A DNA stretch of 64,000 nt from Saprospiraceae bacterium (GTDB lineage Bacteria > Bacteroidota > Bacteroidia > Chitinophagales > Saprospiraceae): NCBI GenBank assembly GCA_016715985.1, contig JADJXD010000001.1:620001-684000 (forward strand). The letters are read 5' to 3'. The notes beneath the pieces are model-generated. The model was not told the origin of the DNA. It worked only from the letters and a program-made list of their open reading frames with translations, and did no database searches. How positions within the stretch are numbered: the stretch's first letter is position 1; each line of letters starts with the position of its first letter. Positions 1-11,800 of this stretch are shown here, piece after piece. Made by a program: the position numbers and the translations under genes.

Positions 1-2
1 TG

Positions 3-707
3 TTTGCCATTGTAGTAAGTTTAATATATTTACTTATAAAATTGTGGCTTAATCAAAAGTTTCAGGCTGAAAAGCTTCAATTGGAAAAACAATTAGCCAT
101 ACTAAAAGAACAGGAACGTATCAGTGCTGATCTTCATGATGATATCGGATCGACCTTAAGCAGTATTTCAATTTATAGTGAACTGGCAGATAAATATTAC
201 CATACTGTTCCGGAAAAAAGTCAGGAAATGGTACAAAAGATTTCCAAACAGTCCAAAGAACTCACTTCCAGGATTGAAGAGATCATTTGGAGTCTAAAGC
301 CATTTCAAGCAAACAAAAACACTTTTGAAATTAAAATTAATGAGTTTATCAATGATTCATTAACCGGCAAGGACATTAAATGCAAAGTTAATATTGATGA
401 CAATCTGGACAGTTTAATCAGTAATGCCATTATGCGAAAAAATATTCTGATGATTATAAAAGAGTCTCTGAATAATATTTCAAAATACAGTAATGCATCT
501 GAAGTAAATATAGATATGATCTTTGATAAAAAAAATATAAACCTCACAATCAGTGACGATGGGACGGGGTTTGACACAGAAAATCACAGAAATGGAAACG
601 GATTGTTTAATATGAAAAAAAGAGTAAAAGATATGTTTGGAGTTTTCACAGTTACAGCTTCCCCGGGATCCGGGACTACTATTCAATGTCGCTTACCTTT
701 GAATTGA
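3..707 (+). CDS. Sensor histidine kinase, NarX/DesK-like (5' end outside window)
   Basis: The C-terminal part of a membrane histidine kinase; the frame is open to the left edge, so the gene begins upstream. The first visible residues form a hydrophobic transmembrane segment (about 13 residues), followed by a short coiled linker. The dimerisation and phospho-acceptor box of the HisKA_3 type reads LHDDIGSTLSSI, with the His intact. It is followed by a HATPase_c domain with an N-box (ESLNNISKYS), a G1 box (DDGTGFD) and a G2-like GNGLFNM stretch. This family phosphorylates NarL/LuxR-type response regulators, and one lies 100 bp downstream on the same strand. The sensor part is not visible, so the signal cannot be guessed. 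An internal TTG at 42 is not the true start, because it would cut the membrane helix. Confidence 0.9.
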   Translation, partial: FAIVVSLIYLLIKLWLNQKFQAEKLQLEKQLAILKEQERISADLHDDIGSTLSSISIYSELADKYYHTVPEKSQEMVQKISKQSKELTSRIEEIIWSLKPFQANKNTFEIKINEFINDSLTGKDIKCKVNIDDNLDSLISNAIMRKNILMIIKESLNNISKYSNASEVNIDMIFDKKNINLTISDDGTGFDTENHRNGNGLFNMKKRVKDMFGVFTVTASPGSGTTIQCRLPLN

Positions 708-807
708 AAGCATGTCTAAAACTATCATGGATACAAACTTTCAATGTAGTACCTTGATAGCTAGTATTAGGTATTTTAGATTAGATTTTAATTCGTAATT
801 TTATCCC

Positions 808-1443
808 ATGATAAGTGTATTCATATACGACGACAATGATGCCAGAAGAGACAGTCTCATAGCACTGCTGGAACTTACTGACTCTATGGTATATGCAGGT
901 AGTGCTCCCAATTGCTCAAATGCAGAAGCCGATATGGAAAGAACAAATCCGGATGTCGTACTTATGGATATCGAAATGCCTGAAACGGACGGTATAGAAG
1001 GCGTCAGAAGAATCAAAAAAAGATTTCCGCAGATTAAAATCATCATGCAGACTGTCTATGAAGACAGTGATAAAATTTTTAATGCACTGCGAAATGGTGC
1101 CGAAGGTTATATTTTGAAAAAAGCCTCTATCAGCAATATCATTGAAAGTATCCATGAAGTATATAAAGGAGGAGCATTTATGACCCCCAGTGTAGCCATG
1201 CAAGTCATGAATTTCTTAAAAAAACCGGCCACAAATGATGCAAAAATGGAAAGTCTTACCCCTCGGGAACAAGAAGTACTCAAAAATCTTTCAGAGGGTG
1301 GCAGTTACAAAATGATCGCTGACAAAATGAACATCAGTTATGGTACCGTCAATAATCATATCAAAAAAATCTATGAAAAACTTCAGGTACATTCGTTGGG
1401 AGAAGCCGTATCCTATGCACTGAAGAACAAAGTAAACCAATAG
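808..1443 (+). CDS. Response regulator, NarL/FixJ (LuxR HTH) family
   Basis: A two-domain transcription regulator of 211 residues, the normal family length. The receiver domain has the acidic pair Asp8/Asp9, the phospho-acceptor Asp54 (VLMDIEMPETDG), Thr82 and Lys104. The C-terminal LuxR-type helix-turn-helix (about residues 148-200) starts with the classic LTPREQEVL motif. The ATG at 808 is the only sensible start. It lies between an intact histidine kinase and a degenerate one, and its stop is followed after 3 bp by the next gene, so the two are very probably co-transcribed. The upstream kinase is the likely phosphodonor. The regulated genes are unknown; the neighbouring giant surface protein is an obvious candidate. 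Confidence 0.95.
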   Translation: MISVFIYDDNDARRDSLIALLELTDSMVYAGSAPNCSNAEADMERTNPDVVLMDIEMPETDGIEGVRRIKKRFPQIKIIMQTVYEDSDKIFNALRNGAEGYILKKASISNIIESIHEVYKGGAFMTPSVAMQVMNFLKKPATNDAKMESLTPREQEVLKNLSEGGSYKMIADKMNISYGTVNNHIKKIYEKLQVHSLGEAVSYALKNKVNQ

Positions 1444-1446
1444 TCT

Positions 1447-2673
1447 TTGGGTAGTGATAATGTACATATAATAGAGTGGTTTGTACTTGGTGCTGCTGCC
1501 ATCATGCTGATTTACCACGCAATTTTGTACTTTCAACAGCGGGATCATTACATTTTGCTTTATTCCAACTATTTATTATCACTTGTGGTATATATCACAT
1601 TCAGAAGATGGACGCACTATGATACTTTCACAAATGAAACTTTCTCATTTTCTTATATCATCGACCACCCGTTGATTTTATACATGCTCTTCAGTTATGT
1701 TTTTTTCATTTCTAAAGTACTGGAAATCAACAGAAATGCCCCTATAGTAAAATTTGCAGTTTATGGCTTTTATCTCAGTATTGGTGTATTATTTATCATC
1801 CATATTCTGAAGATAATGTTTACAGATGAAACAGCCATGTCACGTTCCTACTTTTTAGTAACAAAACTAACTTTGCTGTTTTTTGCATTTACCGGCCTTT
1901 TTGGCGCCCTTCATATCCGAAAAACAAAATTTGTCCGGATTATTATTTCAGGAGGACTGGTATATGCTTTTTTTAGTTTACTGACCATTTTTTCCATCTT
2001 TGGACATATCAGGATTATCGGTTTAATGGAATATGATTTGTATTTCATAGGATGTGTTCTGGATATACTTCTTTTTTCAACTGCACTGGGATACAGGAGT
2101 TATCTGATTAATCAGGAAAAGGTAGAAACCCAAAAACTTCTGATAATTGAAAGTGAAAAAAACAAAGCACTTTTACAAACACAACATAATATTTTACAAA
2201 AAGAAAGCAAACGGGAGCAGGCCATAGCATCCATGAATAAACAATTGCAGGATGAAGTAGGTGCAAGCCTTAGCAGTATCCATGTTTTTGCTGACCTCGC
2301 TGCAGAAATTATGGAAGCAAATCCTGAAAAAAGCAAAGAATACCTACATAGAATTGCTCTTTTGGGACAGGATATTATGGATAACATCGGAGATATAATA
2401 TGGATGGCCAATGTGGGTGAAGAAAATATTCATGAATCTTTCCTGACGAGAATAAAAAATTACAGTCATGAAATCCTGATTCCCAATCAGATATCTATGA
2501 ACTTAAACGTTTCATCTGATTTTTATAACTCGCAATTATCTCAGGTATTTTTAAGATCTGCTTTCTTAAAAATAAAAACGGAAATGAAAAATGCAAAAGA
2601 AAAATACCCAAATCAGACGCTGCATATCACAATCAAAAGTAAAGATGGAATTCCATACATTGAAATCCGTTAG
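1447..2673 (+). CDS. 7TM-type membrane protein with degenerate histidine-kinase region (pseudokinase)
   Basis: A 408-residue protein with seven or so hydrophobic helices in the first 220 residues, resembling the 7TM sensor module of Bacteroidetes kinases. A coiled linker (residues 222-262) and a HisKA_3-like segment follow. That segment aligns with the intact kinase at the left edge of the window, but the phospho-acceptor His is Gln268 (LQDEVGASLSSI against LHDDIGSTLSSI). The protein stops at residue 408, where the N-box region should start, so no ATP-binding boxes are present. It therefore cannot act as a normal kinase. It may sense a signal and steer the intact kinase or regulator by dimerisation. 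The start is TTG, 3 bp after the regulator's stop; the first ATG (1504) would cut the first membrane helix. Confidence 0.8.
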   Translation: MGSDNVHIIEWFVLGAAAIMLIYHAILYFQQRDHYILLYSNYLLSLVVYITFRRWTHYDTFTNETFSFSYIIDHPLILYMLFSYVFFISKVLEINRNAPIVKFAVYGFYLSIGVLFIIHILKIMFTDETAMSRSYFLVTKLTLLFFAFTGLFGALHIRKTKFVRIIISGGLVYAFFSLLTIFSIFGHIRIIGLMEYDLYFIGCVLDILLFSTALGYRSYLINQEKVETQKLLIIESEKNKALLQTQHNILQKESKREQAIASMNKQLQDEVGASLSSIHVFADLAAEIMEANPEKSKEYLHRIALLGQDIMDNIGDIIWMANVGEENIHESFLTRIKNYSHEILIPNQISMNLNVSSDFYNSQLSQVFLRSAFLKIKTEMKNAKEKYPNQTLHITIKSKDGIPYIEIR

Positions 2674-2841
2674 TAAAAAATAAGCATACTTCTAAATATC
2701 AAAATAATAAAAAAACCAAATTTCAGAGCTAAAGAATCTGATGTTCAAAATCCATATAGCTACATTTAGGCATTGTGAGCTCAATTACAAAGACTGACCT
2801 TTACGATTATTTTTTCTAAAACTTAATCGACCTTTTTCAAT

Positions 2842-5800
2842 ATGAAATATTCTAAATTATGCCTTATCGTCTTTTTAGTATCCGGATATTACAACAGTTT
2901 TGGACAGGTCAGCACCAATAGTGCTTCAGGCTTAAATGCAAACTACCCTACTCTTGCTGCAGCCATCACTTCATTGAATGCTGCTACAATCACCGGGTCC
3001 GTGGTGATTACCGTAAATGCTTCTGAAACGGCACCTTCGGGTGGATATGTTATCACTGCACAAGGATCTGTTGCAAATACTATTACAATTGATGGTAATA
3101 ATTTTGCTATTATCGGATCGCAGTCTAATTCGCCCGGATCATTTACGGATGCTATTTTCAAGTTGGTTGGGGCTGATTATATAACAATAGAGAACTTCAT
3201 ATTACAGGAAAACATACTCGCTACCAATATTACTCCTGCCACGAATACTGTCACAGAGTGGGGCATAGCATTATTTGCTGAATCTGTCACAAATGGAAGT
3301 CAAAATAATATCATACAGAATAATGTCATCTCTCTGCGAGTGAGTGCCTTAGACAGAAATACAATAGGAATTTACAGTAATGTAAATCACTTGGCAACAT
3401 CAATTGCTGCAAGAGGCAGTATAACTGCATTTTCAGGCACTAACAGCGATAATAAAATTTATGGAAATACCATTTCTAAAGTTTCTCGTGGTATAGTTTT
3501 TTCAGGCAATCTAAGTGCCACAAATCATGATCAAAATAATGAGATAGGAGGAAGCACACCTTCATCAGGTAATATCATCAAAGAATGGGGGCATAGCAAT
3601 TCAGCTGTATCTTATTCTGGTGGAGAAAGTGAAAAAGTTGCTATTAGTTCTAACCGTCAAATAAATGAATCCATATCTAATAATATTATTACCAGTAATT
3701 TTATGACTTCAAATACTAATGGTCAAACTATAATTGCTATCTATAAAGGAGGTACTTCTTATAACCCAACAGCCACTACAACTATTTCAAATAATACCAT
3801 AACCTTAAAGGGATTAGATCACAATCTGTTCGGCATTTATTGTTTTGGAAGTTCTTATAACGGTTTGACATTAAATATCACTGGAAACAAACTTCTAAAA
3901 TGGACCTTAAATGAAAATAGTTCAGGATGGGGAATTAATGGAATTCTTAATGTAATGTCTGCAAATACGCTAAATGTTACAGACAATCTGATAAGAGGTT
4001 TAACGACTCAACAAACATTTGGTAATTTTTCAATGATAATAAATCAGGGTTCAGTAATCAATGCCATCAATATTAATAATAACCAATTTGGTAATGATGA
4101 AGGCCCTTTGGTGAATTTTAATGGGATCACTAGTATCGCAAATTTGATAGATAATTCGAATGGAGTCAGCACATGTTCTTTGAGTATTTCTGGCAATGAA
4201 TTCAATGGTATTACCTATACAAATCCAACTTCTCATTCGTTGCGATTCATAAATATCAGTAGTACTTCATCCCCCATCCCTGTCAGGAATATCAGTCAAA
4301 ATGTATTCAAAAACATGAATTTAAATATGACTGGTCCGGTAACCTTTTTCAATCTTTCATCCAATATACCTGCTAATGGCATACTTGCTTTAAATAATAA
4401 TTCAATACAGGGCAATTTTATAAAATCAGGTGCATCAGGAGACATTAAAATCATTGATACAGGTTCAGGGTTTTCAGCCGGAGCAAACGCTGTGGTCACT
4501 ATAGATAGTAATAATTTTTCAAATATTACAAGTGAAGGGACTAGTACTTTCAACGGTATTACTTATAACCTTGGGCAATCTTTTACAGCAACTGGAAACA
4601 CATTTTCAAATTTAAGTTTGGGCGGAAGTAATTCTTCAGGAAATTACGCTTTCTCTGTAACTGCCGCTAGTATTGTAAATATGTCTGACAACATCATTTC
4701 AAACATAAACACACCCTTTGCATTTTTTGGGATAAACAATACACAGACCGGAACTTCTTCAATACTCAACAACAATCAGATTTTCAATATCACTTCCGGA
4801 ACGAACAATTCAGGCATCCTTTATGGTGGGAGTCATAATTTTGTAGAAATAATTAATAATACAATTAATGATCTTACAGCCACCAATGGAAATGTCACAG
4901 CTATCAACTGTACTGTAAACAGTGGTGCAACAGTCGCTTCTATTGCTAAAAATAAAATATCTAATCTTATTGGGAATGGGGCTACTAACCTAATTAAAGG
5001 TTTGACTATTGGTGTCTCATCAACTAACAATTTGCAATGTACAGTTAGTAATAATATCATAGGTGACCTTAAAGCCCCAAATGCCAACATAGATAATGCG
5101 ATAAGAGTAGTGGAAATGGCTACCAATGGTGCAACTATTGATGTTAATTTTTACTATAATACTATTTATTTGAATGCCACTAGCACCGGACCTACCTTTG
5201 GTTCATCCATTTTCACCACAAATGGGTTTGCCAGATTGGACCTTAGGAACAATATTTTTGTCAATAATTCCACACCCAATGGTGCAGGGTTAAATGTGGT
5301 TTTTAAAAATCTCTCCATTACCGCAGCTAACTACAAACCTAATTCGGGAAATAATTTACTTTATGCAGGAGTGCCTGATGCCCAAAGATTGATATATAGC
5401 TCAGGTGTCATAGCAGATCAAACACTTCAGTCATTTCAAGCTAGGGTATATCCTAGGGACAGCAGATCAGTCACTGAACTACCATCTTTTTTATCGCTTG
5501 ATGGTACGTCATCAAATTATCTGCATTTAGACACAGCATTACCCACAAAAGCAGAAAATGGAGGAGTGCATATTCCTGGCTTCGCCACTGATTTTGATAA
5601 TGTGATAAGGGCAGGAAATCCCGGCTATCTTGGATCCGGAAGTTTGCCTGATATAGGGGCAGACGAAGGTGACTTTGCAATATTGGATGTCACAGGACCA
5701 TTGATTTCTTTTACCAATCTTTCAACAACAGCATCCCTTGCCAATAGGAATTTTAACAATGTGTCTATTACGGATGTCAGTGGAATAAATAATACAGCAG

Positions 5801-8800
5801 GATTCAAACCGAGGGTATATTACAAAAAGAAAAATCAGGCCAATACCTTTATAGATAATACTAATACGACGGATGGATGGAAATATATGGAAGCCACAGG
5901 AAATACATCGCCCTTTGATTTTGTATTGGATTATAGTTTGCTTTATGGAGGATCAGCAGTTATTGGAGATACCATTCAATATTTTGTATTGGCTCAGGAT
6001 CTAGCGCCAACGCCCAATGTGGGTTTAGTATCCGGAATACTTGCAGCTATACCACTTTCTGTCAATCTGGATGTCAGTCATTTTCCATTAATTAATGCTA
6101 TTAATTTTTATGCGATTAAAGCTGGAAACGAAGGTGCTAAAACCGTTTGTCCTTCCGGATGTGACTATTCATCACTTACAAATGATGGAGGCATTTTTGA
6201 AGCCATCAACAACAGTTTGGTTACGGATAACCTTACTATCCAAATTACAGATGATTTAACAGCAGAATTAGGTACGCACCCACTCAATGAATTTAATGCA
6301 GGTAAAACGATATTGATAAGACCCGTCGGAGGTGTAAAAAGAACCATTTCCGGTACAGCTGCAAACGGAAAACCTTTGATAGATTTGAACGGTGCTGATT
6401 TTGTCACTATTGATGGTATCAATACTGGTGGGGATTCTTTAACAATCTCCAATCTTTCAGTATCTTCTACTACTGGTACATCTACAATAAGATTTACAAA
6501 TGCTGCTGCCAATAATACACTTATTAATTGTAGAATATTAGGTTCGTCCACGGTATCTTTAAGTTCTTATGGTAGTGTTATTCTTTTTAACAATAATATC
6601 TTAGGCAATAATAACAATTCCATTAATCATTGCGATATTGGGCCAGCTGGGATAAATTTGCCGGTAGTACTTATTTCTTCTAATTCTACACATCATGTTT
6701 CAGGTAATTCTATATCCAACTGTAATCTGTTTGACTTCTTTTCTGCAACAAAATCTTCAGCAGGTATATATCTCGAAAATAATATCGGTGTAGGTACAAA
6801 TTGGAATATTAGTGGAAATAGATTTTTTCAGACTACTCCAAAAACAATTACAACGACGGGTTCTATCAATCATTCTTGTATTAATATGTTTGGTGGTGAT
6901 GGGCACACAATCCAGAATAATATAGTAGGGTATGCTAATGCGTTAGGCACTGGAATATACTCAATTATAGGAGTCTCTGGTTCATCTGTTAGTGGTTTGA
7001 TACTGGGTTCAGGAACAAATACTTATTCTTCTATACAAGGAAATAAGATTAGTAACCTGTCATTTACAGGGACAACACTTGGAAGTATGACATTGATGTC
7101 GGTGTCTGGTCTTGCAAATGTAGGTACTATAATTCCTAATGAATTTGGTGATACCTTAACTAATGCCAATATTATTTATACTACAAACAGTAATTCTACT
7201 GGTACACTCAACGGACTTTCTATAAATCAATCATTTACCAATACTTCAGTTAAAAACAATATTTTTGGAGGTATTCAAGCTTCCAATATCGGCTCATCGG
7301 GTTGCAATTTCAATGCAATAATATGCTCCAACGAAGCGAAAGCTTACATCAGCGAAAATATTATTGGTGGAAATACTATAAATTCTTTGCACTGCACTTC
7401 TTCAAGTACATCTAGTATGAAAGGTGTGTTTAATAGTTTAGGAAATTTTGTTAACATCAGTAATAATATTATAAGAAATTTGTCATCAACTAGTAATGCG
7501 TCTTCTAATGTATATGGTATAGAATTAAATACAAATAGTTACAGTCATACCGTTGATCGAAATAAAATATTTATGCTTTCAGGTTTAGGGAGTGCAGGCT
7601 TTGGAAATATTTATGGAGTGACAATTAACCCTAGTTCAAGTGGTTCTACTTCGATAGAAGCTAATTTTATTCATACTCTAAATACAGAAGCAAGTGGAAA
7701 TTTAATTGCTGGTATTAATATTGTTAACGGGTTGAATAAAGTAAGTAATAACATAATAAGGTTAGGTTTGAAAGAAGACAGCAGCCCGATCACACTGCCT
7801 TGTTCAATATATGGAATTTATGAAACTGCAGGTAATAGCAGGCTTTATCATAATACAGTTTTGATAGCAGGTATCAATGTGGAAGTAGGTGTAGCCCCAA
7901 CTGCAGCATTAAGGAGAGTACTTGCAAGTGGAGATGAAATAAGAAATAATATTTTCTCAAATATAAGATCAAATAATACAACTGGTGGGTCACATTATAA
8001 TATATATGTCGATGCAACCACCATCACTCCCATTGTTAATAATAATTTATACTTTAATTCAAGCGACAGTTATAGTTTTTTAGGCAGAAGAGGGAATACT
8101 AATTTTACAAGTTTGAGTACTTGGAGCGCGACAACAGGAAAGGATGCCAATTCCTTTTCCGAAGATCCATCTTTCATTTTGCCACTGGGCAACAGTACAA
8201 ATCTTGATTTGCATATACTCAAAGATAGAAATTCAGCGTCTAATAATAATGGAAGCCCTATTATTGAGGTGAATACTGATTTTGATGGAGATGTCCGAAG
8301 TGCTACCACACCAGATATTGGTGCAGATGAAGGAGATTTCGTTGCTCTGAACATTTCGTACACACCTTTGACAAACACCAAAATTACACCTAACTGTAGC
8401 TTAGAAAATGTAAATATAATAGCGCCAAACAGTGTCAATAATACCGCAGGATTTAAACCAAAAATTTATTTTAAGAAAACAACAGATGCCAATGACCTGA
8501 CTGGATGGAAATTTACAGAAACGACTTCGGTAGCTTCACCATACAGCTTTCATATTGATTACAGTTTATTGAATATTCCTTCTATTACAATAGCAGATAC
8601 AATACAATACTTTGTAGCAGCTCAGGACCTTTCTATGCCATCAAGGGCAGCCATAGAAAGTGGATTAACCAATGCAGCGACAACAGAGGTAAACCTTAAT
8701 GCATCACATTTCCCGATTCTCGGCAATATCAATAATTTTATTTTTTTGGATACCATGATTGGAAACTATACGGTATGTAATTCAGGATGTGATTTTGAGT

Positions 8801-11800
8801 CATTGACCAATGAAGGAGGCTTATTTAGTGTTATAAATGCTCGTTTGGTTACCGGAAATATCGTTGTCTCTATTCTCAGTGACCTAACCTCAGAATCAGG
8901 AACCCATTCTTTAAATCAATTTACTCCTGGTTTTACATTGTCCATCGTACCAACAGGTGGCGTATTGCGAACAATAAGTGGTACTGTCTCTGCCAAAGGT
9001 TTGATAGCATTAGCAGGTGCGGATAATGTAACTATCGACGGACTAAATACAGGTGGCAATGGCTTTACTATTAGTAATTTATCTACAAGTAACACTTCAT
9101 ACACTTCTACCATAGAAATGAGAAGCGACGCCAGTAATAATTTGGTTAAAAATTGTACAGTTTTAGGTTCTTCAACAGGAAGTACTACCAATTGTGGCGT
9201 CATAATCATTACGTACGCCAATATCATAACCGGCAACGATAACAATATCATTAGAAAGTGCAATGTCGGACCCGCAGGATCAAATCACCCAACAACTGGC
9301 ATTATTGTAAACGGTATATCAGGCACTACTGTTAATGATAATAATGTGATAGATTCAAATATTATTTTTGATTACTTTAGTGCTACAATAACTAGCAGTG
9401 GTATTCAATTAGGTAGCTTAGTATCGAATACAACTATAACCAATAATAAGTTTTATCAAAGTGTTCCCAGAACACAAACTGGGTTTAATACACATTATGC
9501 TATAAACGTAAATAATAGCGGTTTCTCGACTATTTCAGATAATATAATAGGCGGATCTGATAGTAATAATAATGGAATGTATGAAATCGGAGCCACCAAT
9601 GCATCTTCGAAATTTTATCCCATATACATAAGTGCATCTACTTTAGATACAACAAAGGTAAATACCAATATTATAAAAAACCTTTTAGTTAACGGTAACC
9701 GCTCTGGAACTGGCTCATCCACGCCTTTCACGTGTATTAATGTAAATTCTGGTCTTGTTCAGATCAACAATAATACAATAGGAGACATGCAAGGCACAGC
9801 AAGTATATCCTATACATCATCAAGCACATCTGCTGGTCAAATTTATGGAATTCGTAGCATTAGTCAAGAATCAATCACCACAAATTTGAATAAAATAGGT
9901 GGAATTTCCATAACTAACTCATCTACTGGGGCAGCTCATTTTTTGGGCTTATCAGTAGGTAATGTTTCTTTTGGAAAAACCTGGATTTGTTTAAATAATA
10001 CAATAGGTGGAACTCATCCTCAATCCATCCAAAGTAATGGTACTAATACCGGTACGATGTTCCAAGGTATTAATGCATCTGGTCTTAATAATAGTGTAAA
10101 TAATGTTGTTAGTAATAACACAATCAAAAACATGTTTAGATTAAACCTGACAGCTGGTGTTAGTCTGTTTTCCGGAATATGGGTTGGGGCGGTAGGTACG
10201 ATTACAGATAACAAAATATATAATTTAGCAAGTGGTTCAGTTACAGGTACAGGTCAAATTTCTGGTATTTATTTAGGCCAGACTTCGACACAAACTACTA
10301 ATTTGGAAAGAAATAGCGTTCATTCATTCTCTACTATAAACCCAAGTTGTGAACTTTTGGGCATATATGTAGCAACTGGAACATACAATGTGATTAATAA
10401 TGTCATCAGATTGGGTGTAACTCCTGATGGAACATCGGTAAGTGTACCATCTATGGTTACGGGGATTCAAGAAAATGGTACAACGGTTGGGAATTATTAC
10501 CATAATACGGTGTATATAGGAGGTGCTGTGACAGGTACCGGTAGCTCCAGATGTTACTTTACGAATAAAGCTGTTGCAAGTGGTATTTTCAGAAACAATA
10601 TTTTTCAGAATACCAGATCAAATAGTGTAGCAGGTGGACATCATACCGTTTTTACAACTTCTTCAAATGTTACTATCAATACAGATAATAATCTCTATCA
10701 TACGTCTGGTACCGATGGGAAAATGGCATTGATTGTGGCTACCCCTAGACTTAATTTGGATGCCTGGAGAAATGCCAATCTGAGAGATAAAGCAAGCATA
10801 TATAGTATTCCCAATTTATTAAATCCTGATGGAGACACATCCAATTTTGGTTTAAACATCAATCCAGTACTGGTCAGTCCAGCTGAAGGAAGTGGAGTAT
10901 TTGCAGGTAATGTAACCAAGGATATTTTAGGTCAGACTAGGAGTAGCCTGACACCACATGATATAGGAGCATATGCCGGTAATTTTATAGGAGGAGACTT
11001 TATAAGTCCTGAAATCAATTTTACTGATTTATCCAATGATGTAGTCCAGCCCAATCGTATTTTTTCAAACGTAACTATATCAGATATTACAGGCGTAGAA
11101 ACATCATCAGGCTTAAAACCTAGACTTTATTTCAAAAAATCAACAGATGCCAATAATGAATCCGGATGGAAGTTTGTAGAAGCAAATAACAATACGTCGC
11201 CCTTTAACTTTACTATAGACTATAGCTTACTCAATGCCGGCAGTGTTCAAGCAAATGACATTATCCAATATTTTGTTATAGCCAGTGATATAGCTGCTGT
11301 TCCTAATGTGGGTAAAAAAGATGCCATTTTTGCGATTTCTCCTACAGATGTAGTCTTAGGTGCAAGTCATTTCCCGATATCAGGTACGCTAAAATCTTAC
11401 ACCATAAAAGCAGATATCATGGGTACAAAAACGGTATGTACGAGTGGTTGTGATTTTAATTCTTTGACAAATGCAGGTGGTGCCTTTGAATTTATCAACA
11501 ATAATATTGTAGTTGGTAATGTTCAGCTTAACATTACATCTGATTTAGCTACAGAGACAGGCAATGTTGCGTTAAATGAGTTTTCATCCTCTTTTACTTT
11601 GACTATAAGACCAAGTGGAGGTCCGCGAGTCATAACAAACACGTCCATAAATAATTTTATTACAATTGATGGTGCAGACAATGTGATTATTGATGGTTCT
11701 TTATCCAGTACAAACAATACCTTGTGTCCGCTATCAAAAGCATCCAGAGACCTCACTATAAAAAATGTAAATGTCAACTTTAATAATAGTGTCGTCTTCA

